From NCBI GenBank assembly GCA_033557685.1, contig JAWQRN010000266.1, positions 1 to 32,630 on the forward strand: a stretch of DNA of 32,630 bases, in the 5' to 3' direction. A program made the position numbers and the translations under genes. This DNA is from Sperchopsis tessellata. Its lineage: Eukaryota; Arthropoda; Insecta; Coleoptera; Hydrophilidae. Below the pieces are notes generated by a model. It worked only from the letters and a program-made list of their open reading frames with translations. It was not told the origin of the DNA and made no database searches. Shown piece by piece: positions 1 to 11,224 of this stretch (position 1 is its first letter; each line of letters opens with the position of its first letter).

Positions 1-1
1 A

Positions 2-73
2 CTGCTGCAAGCGCAAAACGAAGCCTATGAGGAAGAAGAAGGATTAATATATGGTGCTGGAATCGCAGATTAA
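2..73 (+). other. C-terminal end of an open reading frame at the left edge
   Basis: Frame 2 is open from the window edge and ends in TAA after 23 codons, with an acidic stretch (AYEEEEG) and a terminal YGAGIAD. The AT-rich sequence that follows looks like the noncoding 3' end of a repeat rather than a host 3' UTR. It could be the end of a transposon ORF or the last exon of an unrelated plus-strand gene. Too little is visible to name it. Confidence 0.25.
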
Positions 74-1040
74 TCGGAGAGCATTTTACATTATTGTTAA
101 CTTCCTTAAATTTCTACTTTTCGGCAAAAAAAATTTCAAAGGCGTTTTTCTCAAAATGACTTTTTTCACATTTGCGGGAAGTGTAACTCAAAAAGTAATG
201 AACCGATCATTGTGAAAATTGATAGTATGATTCTTTATGAAATTTCGAAATATATGAACCAACTTTTGAGATGATATCATGATTTTAAGGGTATTTTTTT
301 TGCATTATTAGCGAAAAAAAATTGTGAAAATTGAAAATTTTTCCAACGTCAGAAAAAATTTTTAATTTTCATTATCTTCACCTGCATTGAGGTTCATATT
401 CTTTGATTTCAGATGAAAATTGGAATTGGAGAACTCTACTTACGACCTTCAGCGGACATCAATGAGTAACTTTGTTATTTTTGGCTGAAATTATTCAAAA
501 AAATTAATAAAAGTTGTTCGAAATATGTATAAAATGATGTAAAAATTTGATTGAATTCTAATTAATTCTTCCCACCTTAAAAAAAATTATAAAAAATCAG
601 TGAAAATGAGCCTCCTAATGTGGTTTCCCCCCTTAAGAATATATAAATTTGTGTCATAACTCAAATAATTTTGTATATTTTTATATTTTCGACTATGCCA
701 CTATAACTACCTTTAAAAGAAACTATGAGAATATCTAAAATGTTCTGTTATTCCTCCTTGACGTACTATGCTCTAGAAAATCTTATGACTTTGCTCCTGT
801 TTACTCTTCAGGACATTTTAATGACATCTAGCCTTATCAAATGTACTTATCTGGATAAAATTTGTGCGTTTATCTACTATAGGCAAGTTAATTTATTCAA
901 GTGAGCAGGCATTTTCTAAAGATATGAAACGTAGTGGCTATATGATAGTACGGTTTTGATCGATTTGCCGTATGGAAATTAATTGTGGACTATTTATGGG
1001 AGTCAAGTGGCTATAATATAAAAAAGCTAATAAAAATGTA
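74..1040. other. AT-rich region, probable repeat 3' flank (74-640) and Gr intron or intergenic DNA
   Basis: There is no open reading frame of note. From about 130 to 640 the low-complexity text (runs of A or T around short conserved-looking blocks) ends in a C-run directly followed by TTAA at 633-636, which could be a transposon boundary. If the gustatory receptor exon at 1064-1960 is spliced, this stretch is the start of its following intron. I searched the minus strand for the usual C-terminal receptor motif (TY-hydrophobic-QF) and did not find it. Confidence 0.4.
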
Positions 1041-1063
1041 GTTTAGTAAAGAATAATACTCAC

Positions 1064-1960
1064 CAAATATGCACTAGCCCATACTACGCATCCTAGCAAA
1101 ACACCATCGCCGATACGTGAATTATCCAGTTCTTCATTTAAAGAAAAATTTATAAAAGCTGTAGTAAATGGCATTAAAAGTCCGCAAAGTGTATTAAAAG
1201 TCAAAATTAACAAAGACCAACCAAAAACATTATTGAAAAGTTCCACTATATCGCATAGAATTGTATAAATTTTTATTATTCTTCTAACTGAATCAATTAT
1301 CATCACTGAATATCGTCTTCTTTTGGGTACATTTGATACATCCACAGTATCCTTAAAAATATTCTTCAATAATTCGTTGACATATTTGAACCTTCGATTT
1401 AATGATACAACGAAGAAATTTACAATCATGGTGAAAACTACTATTTGATACATTTGAAAATAACTTACAAGATTAAATGATAGCAATCGTATACCGGAAA
1501 ATTTTATCCACATGTTAACATCACACAAAATAACCCCAATTAAGATGATGTGGGTTATCAGTATAACTATGAAGATTTTCCGGCTATTTGCATTGCTTCC
1601 TATAAATGTTTGATTAACTTTGGAAAATAATATTAAGAGTGTTTTTATGTCCTCGACATGAATATATGACATAGATATGATGTTGAAGATGCTTAAGAAG
1701 GATACTGAAATATGTAGGATAGTATTAATAACATTTTCAACAGGCTTCAATACAGCATACACATAGTGGATGCGACTAATGTAACATATCGTTGAAATTA
1801 CAAAAAAGAAAATAATAAGAAAAATGGTATAAAACCTATAGAAGAAAAATGAGTGAAACTCGTTTTTGGAAAAGTCATAAGGAGGAGCCAGTCCTACAAT
1901 ATTTGCAAGTCGAAACAAACATCTAACATTTCTTAGATTACGTGAATTTTTCTGCGTCAT
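1064..1960 (-). CDS. Gustatory receptor, N-terminal exon (7tm_7 family), copy 1
   Basis: This exon encodes about 299 residues of an insect gustatory receptor, a seven-TM ligand-gated cation channel subunit with intracellular N-terminus in taste neurons. Family clues are the N-terminal block RLANIVGLAPPYDFSKN, spaced hydrophobic segments, and the block DIVELFNNVFGWSLLIL before TM5. It is a clear paralog of the exon at 2585-3502. The Met at 1960 (MTQKN...) aligns with the start of that paralog, so I prefer it; an in-frame upstream Met at 2044 would add 28 residues. At 1063 the frame meets TTG|GTGAGT, a strong phase-0 donor. Reading through it gives only VSIILY and a stop, so the coding sequence must continue in a downstream exon. 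Six TM segments are present; TM7 is missing. Receptor class and ligand cannot be told. Confidence 0.8.
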
Positions 1961-2044
1961 ATTGTATGAACTGAAACTAAAAAATCGATTTTGTAACTGT
2001 AATACTGTGTAGACTTTATTTTTACAATAAATTGTGTAAAACAT

Positions 2045-2505
2045 TTGAATATCATTTATCGGATAGTAATGCTTTGTATATATTGAACATATTTAAATAG
2101 GTAATTTGTTTACAGAAGAAATATTTTGTAAATAACTGTTCCATTATTAGCACAAAAACTTCTTTCCCTTGATTTGTTTGATAGAATTATACCCAAGACG
2201 CAATGTAAACATTTACCTAATGGATAAAGTGCCAATTGTTCACTACTAACAGATGGCCATTAAAATATAAGTTTGACGAAATTGTATAGTCAATATTATA
2301 TCTATATTACTGTATTTTTTTCTCACTATACAAATTCTTGACAGTAATTTATTACTAAAACATAACAAATTAAAAGATGGAGCCCGATACTTCAACTTTT
2401 GCTCATTTCTAATCAGTATTTAGGAATTCATTGTGCAGACACTGCGAACCATGTAATGAATTAACAGAAACACCATCTAAAAATTGGACCATTGCTTTTT
2501 TCTGT
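2045..2505. other. Spacer between the two receptor exons
   Basis: This short AT-rich stretch lies between the 3' end of receptor exon 2 and the 5' end of receptor exon 1. No exon carrying a TM7/C-terminal receptor tail is seen on the minus strand, which is the key negative observation for the alternative-first-exon idea. It presumably holds the promoter of the left copy, but no motif is distinctive enough to call. Confidence 0.45.
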
Positions 2506-2584
2506 ATTATTAGCTGACACATTTAATACCATCAAAAATGGGACACTGTACATTCATTCCATCATAAGAATAAGTAATACGTAC

Positions 2585-3502
2585 CAAAAATATTCCACCC
2601 CATATCATACATATAACAATTATATCAACACCAATAGTATGTCCAGCAAATTTCTCTTCAGGTGAAATATATCCAAGAACCAGAGAAAATGCTGACAACA
2701 GTCCAAGTAGAATGTTAACAGACAATATCAGCACAATCCAACCAAATATCTTATTAAAAAGATCAACTATATCGCACAAAGCTGTGTATGTCTTGACTAT
2801 TTTCCTTAGTGAGCATCTTATCTTTGAACAGTTTTTGGGAGGGTGAGACTTAAAATAATTTGATACTCCAAACATATTTTTGTAGATTTGAGAAAACACA
2901 GTCGTAGTCAATAATTCATTAACTTCTTCAAATCGATCTTTCAAAGACAATACAAAGAAATGCATTAGAAAGACAACATTTATTAGTTGATAATTTTGGA
3001 GGTATCTAAAGATATAGGGTCTTAGAATTTCATAATCTGCAAATCTTATCCATAGCGTTGCATCTACTGCAATTAATCCGCACATCAGTATATGAAACAC
3101 CACAAGAAATGCAAGTAAGTTGTTGTTGCTTTCGTTGCGTCGTTTTAGCTGTTCATCAACTCCTGAGTATAATTTCAAGAGGGTTTTTATATCTTCAGAG
3201 TGAAAAAAGGAAAGTGAGAGGATGCAAAAAACATTATAGAATGATATTGCGATGTAGAAAAGTGCATCGACGAATGCCTCAGTAGGTTTTACGATACTAT
3301 AAGATTGACGAATGCGACTTATAAAAGATGCAATTGAACCAACAAGAAATAGAATTATAAGAAAAATGGCATAGTACTGGTATGATGCAAATGAATGGTA
3401 GTCATTTTTGGAAAAGCTGTATGGAGGTGATACTCCTAAAATATTTGCAAGACTATACAATGGTTTTATGTAACAAATATTACATCTGGTATTTCGTACC
3501 AT
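2585..3502 (-). CDS. Gustatory receptor, N-terminal exon (7tm_7 family), copy 2
   Basis: The exon encodes 306 residues from MVRNTRC to GGIFL, then a phase-0 donor TTG|GTACGT at 2584; read-through adds an implausible 24-residue tail before a stop. Likely membrane segments are at residues 43-61, 76-98, 129-149, 167-187, 253-278 and 290-306, so six of the usual seven TMs. Similarity to the exon at 1064-1960 runs end to end: PPYSFSKN versus PPYDFSKN, HSEDIKTLL versus HVEDIKTLL, DIVDLFNKIFGW versus DIVELFNNVFGW. The missing part is the short C-terminal exon or exons with TM7 and the TY...QF motif. The frame is free of stops and frameshifts, so the exon looks under selection. It may be an alternative first exon of the same transcription unit or a neighbour that has lost its 3' exons. 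Confidence 0.8.
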
Positions 3503-4008
3503 GACAGAAACAAACTTAAGGAACTAGATGAAAAATCTACATGTTCTACGCATTTTTATTTCTAATTACTATTTTTACAGAAATATATTACTAATTTAAA
3601 AACAAAATGATTGCCCATATCCGGAACAACATGACATGTCACCATCACGTATTTTAACGTCTAGAAAATTAAATATTAATGATTCAATTCCATTATCAGA
3701 ACTTAATTAATGTTTTATTTATATTAGGGAATGAAATTAATTTCTATCAACACGAGAAAAATGTATTAGGTTTTAATATTGTTTACTAAAATATTTAATT
3801 CCAAAAGCTTTGGCGTGAGTATAACTTATTCCACTAATGCACAGGTAGTTTTTTTTTTAACTTGATTTTTTAAATAAAATCTCTGAACATTATGCAGTAT
3901 TATTTAAAACAACCAATATTCCCTCAACTGTATAGCTTAATACAACAAACTGACTGGACTAGCCTATTGTCCTTTAACGACATAAATAAAGCCTGTCACC
4001 ACTTCAAT
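3503..4008. other. Intergenic AT-rich stretch upstream of the receptor exons
   Basis: No ORF, RNA gene or repeat was recognised. The first few hundred bases upstream of the Met at 3502 would contain the receptor promoter on the minus strand, but no confident core promoter element can be assigned. Confidence 0.35.
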
Positions 4009-5225
4009 AGAATAGAATAGAACTTTATTGATCTTTTAAATGTTCAGATACATCTTTAGAAAACACAATATACAATCACATACCTCAATGATACTACACT
4101 CATAAATATTCCAGAGCATATTACAGATCACACAAACTAGTCAAGACAAACAAAACAAATATATGCTATCAGAAAGAGTTCACCAAAAACAACGAACACA
4201 AAAAAGACCAAAATATAGCAACAAAAAAACAGCATTCATTAATGTGTAATACCTGTACTTTCTCGACCTTGAATAATTATATCTATTTAACATTTTTCAT
4301 GGATTTTAAGGTCATTCCTCTGTATAAATTAAAACAACTTAGCTTTAGATGTTTCTCCACTAATCTATCCATTTCTCAAAACATTTGACTTAAATGCAAT
4401 TCATGTATCTGACATACTTGGATATAAAAAAAAAACGTGAAATTCATCCTACAAAAAATACACATAATTATCAAATTCACCACTTACTTGTATTCTTATA
4501 AAAAACTCGAGCTACATATAATAGACTTCAACGGTAATTACTTATATGAAAGTAATTTCCACTAGGAAACAACTTTCATACTCGAGTAACATTTTGATAT
4601 AAAATTGATAATATTGACAGCTGGCTTGTTTGGTCGATTAATGTGTGTTTAGAGAAAGCAAGTAACTTTATAAAAATCAATTACCAAAGGTGCATCCACA
4701 GTGTGAAACATTAGACTGGCAAATTGGTATATACAAATGCCCAAAACCAAACAAACAGTATGTTAAAATATGAACTGTGTAATTCATTTATTTTTAAAAT
4801 ATTAATAATAGTTTATTTTCATCATATTAATTAACAAAGTATCCGAAATATAGTCAGTATAATAGCATAAATGATATAAATTTTTTATTCTCCAGATACT
4901 CGGAATATTAATTGCACAACAATTTTGAATCAATAATGATTCTCAGAAACATAGTGGATCTGGGATCAATGTTGTTTTTATTGTTCTTTCCAGATTTAAA
5001 CTCAGCTCATTGGAAATGAACGACATTCCTGATGCCACCATTGAAACTTCAATCCCATCTCTGACATGTCCAAACAGTACTTGCACTCAGAAGAAAAAGT
5101 GGTATAACCAACACACTAGATGGTTTTTGCAAGCACAGTGTACACATATATTAAGAGTAGCGGTCCCCTACACTATCCTGTGGAACAGCCCTAACCATAC
5201 CAAGACAGCTACCTTCATTCGAGTT
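4009..5225 (-). mobile_element. 3' part of a CR1/jockey-like non-LTR retrotransposon (outer copy)
   Basis: Read on the minus strand, the left end is AATAAAG followed by tandem TTCTA units (plus strand 4009-4035). This is the form of a polyadenylation signal plus short-repeat tail seen at 3' ends of such elements. At the other end, about 5100-5225, the minus strand can be read as RAVPQDSV. This resembles the conserved reverse transcriptase block GVPQGS-LGP, and degraded RT-like text follows. The coding part between is too decayed to translate. I interpret it as the 3' remainder of the copy whose RT core sits at 6985-7345, split by the insertion between them. Confidence 0.4.
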
Positions 5226-6984
5226 ATTTATTTATTTAATTACACTACCCAACATTAGACAGTTACAGAGTAGGTACAAAGCAACATTATAGCTAAAAGA
5301 ACAGCTCTTATAAAAAAGGAAACACAATGTAAAGGAATAAAGTCCTAATGTAAGTATATATTAGAATGCACATGCATGAGATCACCATAAAATCATGATA
5401 AGAGCCTTGGCAGAATCTTGGCTGGCTGAAAAAATATCAACACAATCCCTATGGAATGTGTTGCGTACAATGCAAAGGAGATCCCATTAGGAGATTAGAA
5501 CTTACCTGATTAAGGAAGAAGGTTCTGTACCCTCTTGTTACCAAGTTAGGTATCTGAAAACATATCATAGACAGGAAGGTAGGGTTATCAATGTGGTGGT
5601 TGACAATCTTGAAAAGAAACACTATTTCTAAGATATTTCGACGAGCAGAGAGTGACAACTAGAGAAGGGTTCCAAGAGATGGTACAATGGAATCCCCTTG
5701 AGGGGTATATCCCAAAACGCTTATAATGGAGAAATTTTAAAAATTTTCTATGAATAGATTCGAGCAGATCAATATATATCAAAGTAGAAGGAGACCAAAT
5801 TATCGAACAGTATTCAAATTTGGAACGGACAAAAGCATTGAAAATACTGATCAAGGAGAGCAAGTCAACAAATAGGTCTATAGTTCTTGACACAATGAAC
5901 GTCACCTGTCTTATGTATAGGTATAATCTGAGACTGTTTCCATACTTCCGGAAAGGAATTATTTCTCTAACATATGTTGAAAACGATAGAGAAGGGATAC
6001 GAAAAAACTGAGTGACAATCTCTAAGTAGAAACCCAGGAATCAGGTCAAGTCCTGAAGAAAACTTGGGCTTAATACCTTTAATAGCCAGGTCGACATGTG
6101 TGGGAGTTATGTTGTCTAATGAAATCATAGACGATGAAATATTCAGATCAATAAGAGGATCATCCACCGAAGATGGAAGAAAAACAATAGCGAAAAAAGC
6201 TGCAAAGGCGTTTACAATTTCATTTGGATTTTCAAATTGATCATCCTCATAAAAAAAGGATGAGGGCAGGGAACTTCCACCCTTACGAGAGTTTCCATAT
6301 CGCTAGAAATTTTTTGGGCAGGTTCTTATAGAAGCTTCAGAACTTTCAGCATAATGCTTGTACGCTGAGGGCAGAGCATCTTTGATTTTACGCCGCAAAT
6401 TACGGAATTGTTGGGCATAAAACAAATTGTAAGGGAAATGTCTAGCTTTATAAAGTGAGCCTTACGGCGAATGTCTTACATCATTAGTGAACCAAGGGGG
6501 GTAACGTTTCTTGGGATAGCAGGAGAGTGGCACGCAGGTATCAAAAGTGGAATATAAGCACGAGTAGATGTAATCACAGACCCTATTAACATCATCAAAA
6601 AACAGAAGTGGTGCCCAATCAATACAGAAAATAAGATAATTCAATAGAGGCAAATTTGCCTTTTTAAAATTATAGGTAAGAGCTGATGCATTATGCCGGA
6701 CTGATGACGTGGATTTCACCAGGCATCTAACCTCAAGGGCAGGATGGTGGGTATCCTCAGGTACCACAGGATCGCGCTGATGCTCAACACAACAGTGTAG
6801 ATTCGAGATCACCAAATTAAGTAACCTACCACGGCAATTAACAACACTATTAAACTGCTGAAAGTTAATGTAACAAAATTGTTCACAACCCAAACACTAT
6901 TATTATTAGACGTTGGAGAGCTAAAGTCAGGAAAGTTAAAATCACCAACCAGCAAAATATTGCTATTAAGCATAATATTATTAA
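5226..6984 (-). mobile_element. CR1/jockey-like non-LTR retrotransposon, internally deleted (inner copy)
   Basis: On the minus strand, the order is the end of the endonuclease domain (VGDFNFPDFSSP near 6950-6912, then the linker to KKRYPPWFTNDVR near 6480), the N-terminal RT region (FAAFFAIVF, then SSGLDLIPGFLL at 6167-5967), and a KTGD...NYRPI motif near 5905. The text then jumps to the post-RT segment FVRSKFEYCSIIWSP and a C-terminal part with a frameshift near 5650. The RT core with the catalytic FADD box is missing, so an internal deletion has occurred. The 3' end is a run of AAAT units near 5226-5245. Several frameshifts and stops show it is dead. Host role: none. Confidence 0.75.
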
Positions 6985-7345
6985 CCCATACAGTGCCAAT
7001 TTCTCAATAAAAATGGAGTTCGATATGCAGTCGAAGGCCTTGCTTATATCCAGAAATGCAGCCACAAACACATTGCTTCTCTCCAAACCATGCAATACAG
7101 TCGACAAAACAGCACAGCATCTGATGTAGAAAAACCCCTCTGAAAACCACTGAAAAAGATAAGATATTATGTTTCAGGTAATTTGATAATTACTTGGCCA
7201 TTATCTTTTTTGGTAGTATAGATACAAGACAGTAGTTACTGGGATATCTTTATCACAAGCCTTGTATATCGACAAAACTTTTCAACCAACTCGTAAAAAC
7301 AACTGCTTGAAAATATAAGAAATTACTCTTATAGGAGGGGTAACA
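6985..7345 (-). mobile_element. RT-core fragment of a second CR1/jockey-like element (5' part of the outer copy)
   Basis: Minus-strand translation in shifting frames gives SNYCLVSILPK, QRGFSTSDAVLF and AAFLDISKAFDCI, then LALYG. These are the consecutive RT blocks around the first catalytic Asp (LDISKAFD). The text breaks off at about 6985 and is followed by endonuclease sequence, which belongs upstream of RT in an intact element. This order cannot come from one collinear copy, so a second element has inserted here. The fragment carries at least two frameshifts. Confidence 0.65.
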
Positions 7346-9885
7346 ATTAACGTTCCGTTTTAAAATAACACACTAATTCCATATGCATAGTTATATAAAT
7401 GAAAGACAAAAGTACAAAGGATGAATTATATTTGTATATTTATATAAACAATTTAGTTATTGTTAACATTTGGTATAGATATCAATTTAAACAGTTATCT
7501 AATCAACATTTATAGTAATAATAATAATAATATGGAAACTACATTACATATTCAGTCACTTTGTGAAATGCCTTCGATTTAAATCATAAAAGTAAAGAAA
7601 TTAAACTGCAGTACGGCGTTTATAAATCAAACATAATTGAAAGTAAACAAAAAGTAGGAATGCAGTCATTTTAGCTTAAAACTATTTAAAAAAATGAAAT
7701 TTAAATATCTTACATTAAGTATAAATACAATGAGTGGTGACTGATTGAAGGAAAATGTCTTTTATAAGAATAAATAAAACACAAACAAAATACAGATAAT
7801 AATTGGTAGAGGTAAATATCGAAAAATGATTGGTTAGTAACACTAAATTAACCTTTCTTAAAATAATAAAAGCAAGGTTTAATGAACATTTCATATTTGA
7901 ACGTTACCTAACGACTCATTAATGTGAGTTTTCCATTATTAACTAAAATATAATCACATTGACAATTGTCAAAAATAACATAAATACATTGACAACCGCT
8001 TTTCAGCCATAACTGGCAACAAATGTAAAATACCTATGTATATATATATATTTATAACTTAACTATATTTATAAACAACATTTTAATTTTGATTTTTTGT
8101 TTCACTTCTAAATATTAAAATATAATTGTCGATTTTGATTTTACATAAAAAAAATTGATTTTCCAATATTTCACGTACATTTTCACTTAAAAATATTATG
8201 TAACACGATATGGTTCATATAATATGCAAAATAAATATTAAGTGGTATAATAAATATCTAATTCGAGAATTTCCATGGAAAGAAATCTCGTTTATTCCTT
8301 AGACAATCCCTCAGATATTTTTCGTGAAAAGATTGCACTCAGCTATTGTGAAAAATTAAAAATTATTACTTATTTTAAAGGTATTGCTTTGGCTTTGACA
8401 CAATTTCATGATTGTTTAAGAAATAAATGACAGTTCTGAGTATTTAATCGCAAGTTCATGGTTCTGTAATAGAAATGTAGATTATTAAGTGCGTCGATTA
8501 AAAAGACATCATAAGTAAACAAAAAGGATTTTTTCTCATATACTGCTTGTTCCATAAACTTATATCTTTGGAACTAAAAAATAACTCCTATGTTAAGTCA
8601 AATTAAATTCACTATGAAAGAAAAATGCATAACCATGTGTTTTCTTTTGTAAAATATTTAATAAATCCGTATTATTTGATTCTTTACGATTAATGCTAAC
8701 ATCAAACATTCTTCTACTATTATCTCTGGTGAAATTAACTTTAAGTTTCTCCAGTTTGTCTCAAGCTAAATTGAAGGGCTACACGTAATAACCTTCTTAA
8801 CGCCAAATCAGTTTTGCTAAAATACTAGCCATTGTGGGTATTCCTCAATGTATGGTACAAGCCATTAGATTTTGCCCACACATACATTAAATATAAAGGG
8901 TAAAAAAATTGTGTTCCAGCATGAAACATATGCTTTGTCTTAGATATGCTGTCATTAGATATCCCTTAAACGGACTGGAGGAACTGGGTGTTAGTTATGT
9001 ATATGTTGAGGTACTATCTGGCAATTTAAAACATCTTTTGTGGTGGTCACGTCAATCTTCCTGGCAAGAAAAGTTTGGAAGAAGCTACACATTCGGTCTA
9101 AGATTTATCTACATCTATCGCGGTGGTCCCGTGTCCAATGGTAACTCTATAATCTCCCTGATATCAGATATTTAATCTCAAACTTCACCTTCAGAGAAGA
9201 CACTTTTTTAAAGTAATTAGATTGGTGCTGTGCCTGTCATGTGATTTTAATTCTAAAAAGCTTCTACTTAAAAAGTTATACTAATAGATAAGAACGATCT
9301 ATTACATTTAATTATGTAATTGTCTACAGGTGGCAAAATTGAAATTATTGAGCATAGAGAGCACGTCACGAAGTTATATGTAGAAAATGTAGATTATCTA
9401 AGTCATATGAACAAAAGAAGACAAGAAGAAAACCCAAAACATACGATTGCAGATCTAGACAGAAAATTACGATAAGGCTATAATGGCAGAAATATTAATC
9501 ATATATAATTTACCAAATGGACTCTGATCAGGATGTAATGCTAATGTTTTGTTACTCAAAATAATATAGAAAACGAGTCAAAAATCAAAAATTTCCATCT
9601 TTTCTGGTTAATATGTTTTTTAGATTACAAAAATTTGAAGTCAAAAAGTTAAAACTGGTAGTAAGTAGTATTTGAAGTATTTGAATTCAAAGCCTCTTGA
9701 TTTTTATGAGAGGCATTAGCAGTTAACCGAAAAGTTATCTTATGAAGGAAATTATATTCTATATAATACATTTTTTCATGACAGTTGTTTCGTTTAAAAA
9801 CGACATTCTTTACCAGTACCCCAATTATTACTAGAGATATAAATGATCTTTTTTTTTGTTAGATTGCCTTATCTCTGGAACAAAT
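7346..9885. other. AT-rich noncoding DNA, no gene recognised
   Basis: This holds a short (TAA)n run at about 7516-7532 and an AT-alternating run near 8037-8055. An ORF of 88 codons at 8909-9175 has no recognisable domain and is probably chance. A stop-free stretch at 9330-9475 begins just after an acceptor-like tctacag (see findings). No tRNA or other RNA gene is visible. Confidence 0.4.
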
Positions 9886-9887
9886 TA

Positions 9888-9916
9888 CTCCCACTGTTCC
9901 AAATCAAGATATACAT
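9888..9916 (+). repeat. 5' terminal inverted repeat of the MLE
   Basis: It begins CTCCCACTGTTCCAAATC directly after a TA dinucleotide. It pairs with the reverse complement of 11788-11816 with five mismatches and no gap. Confidence 0.75.
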
Positions 9917-10458
9917 TTCTACAAAAACGTTTTGATTATTGATGTTTAAATAAAATAATACATTTTTATTACACACTCATAATAATTTTGTGTTCTTTCC
10001 GCTGATATTAACGTCAATGTGTGTATTTTTTATGTTGCACTTCATTACAAAACTTGTCAAAGTATATTTAATTTTATACCGTTCTGATTAGAATAATATG
10101 GATTCGAGAATGCGTAATTTACAAATTAGACACATCAAATCAAAGCAATTAACTGTTGATCAACAAAATGGAATACTGCAGCTACTGATTCAATGAAAAA
10201 TCAGCAACAAGTAGAGAATTGGTGCAATTTGCAAGGTTGTGGGTAAATGTGAAATATCTCGTTTAACTGCGTCTAGAACTTAACAGAAAGCTAAAAAAAA
10301 AAAATACAATAAAAATTTGTGCAGGTCCGTCATCAAATAAAAATAAATGTGGCCGAAAGCGCAAGAATTATTCTGAGAATTTAACCAAACTTAATATCCC
10401 TTTTAATCGTCGTGAAACAATTCGCAGTTTGTCGTAAGCTATTGATGTCCCCACGACA

Positions 10459-10500
10459 ACTCTATTTAGAAGACTTATAACTCTATTTAGAAGACTTATA
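10459..10500 (+). repeat. Exact 21-bp tandem duplication inside the MLE transposase
   Basis: Two adjacent identical copies (10459-10479 and 10480-10500) encode a repeated TLFRRLI, lengthening the helix-turn-helix region by seven codons in frame. The lack of any mismatch suggests it arose recently compared with the rest of the decay. Confidence 0.8.
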
Positions 10501-11224
10501 TACATTTTAAACGAATATTATCATCTGTAAAGCCAATACTGACTAATGAAAATAAGCAGGTCCGCCTACAATTTTGTTTGTCGAAGATAAAATTGAATAG
10601 AAACGTTCTTATTACATCAAACTTGATGAAGAAGAGCTAGAGCGAACGAATCAAATCCATTAAAGCGTAGAATGTAAAAAAAGGTCATAGAAAATGTTTT
10701 GCTGGCCATCAAAAAATTTCCAATAACATATGAAGGCAAGCCTATTTATATTCAGCAAGATAATGCCAAACCCAATTTTAGCGATGATGATGAAGTTTTG
10801 GTAGTCGAAGGATCGAAAGATGTATGGTGTATTCAATTTAAATCACAACCACCAAATTTTTCGATTCAATTCAATCCCTACAACACCAAGCTTCTCCAAA
10901 ATAACTGACCGACTAATGGAATGTGTACAGAATGTATTCAATAAATTGACCGATAAACGTGACAATGTATTTTTTACACTACAAGTTGTATGGAATCAAT
11001 CACGACGGCAGAAGGTGCTAATTAATACAAAACTGAACTTATAAACAAAGAAAAACTACACCGTGAAGAGCATTTGCCAGTATCTATTAAATGCAGTTAA
11101 GGTGCCCTTAATATAGGATGAAAAATATCATTAATTTATAAAAATGTAGATAAACTTTTATCGTTCCTTCAAGCTTATAAGCATTATAAATTATAAATAA
11201 AGATGAATTACACTTTATTATATT

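Noticed and set aside
3058..3285. Plus-strand ORF of 75 codons opposite receptor copy 2
   Set aside because: It is a shadow of the well-supported minus-strand receptor exon and has no domain-like text.
5010..5258. Plus-strand ORF of 82 codons
   Set aside because: The minus strand here has RT-like text and a retroelement tail. The plus-strand peptide matches nothing and ends in simple sequence.
8909..9175. Plus-strand ORF of 88 codons
   Set aside because: No recognisable family, no splice or regulatory context, and a length reachable by chance.
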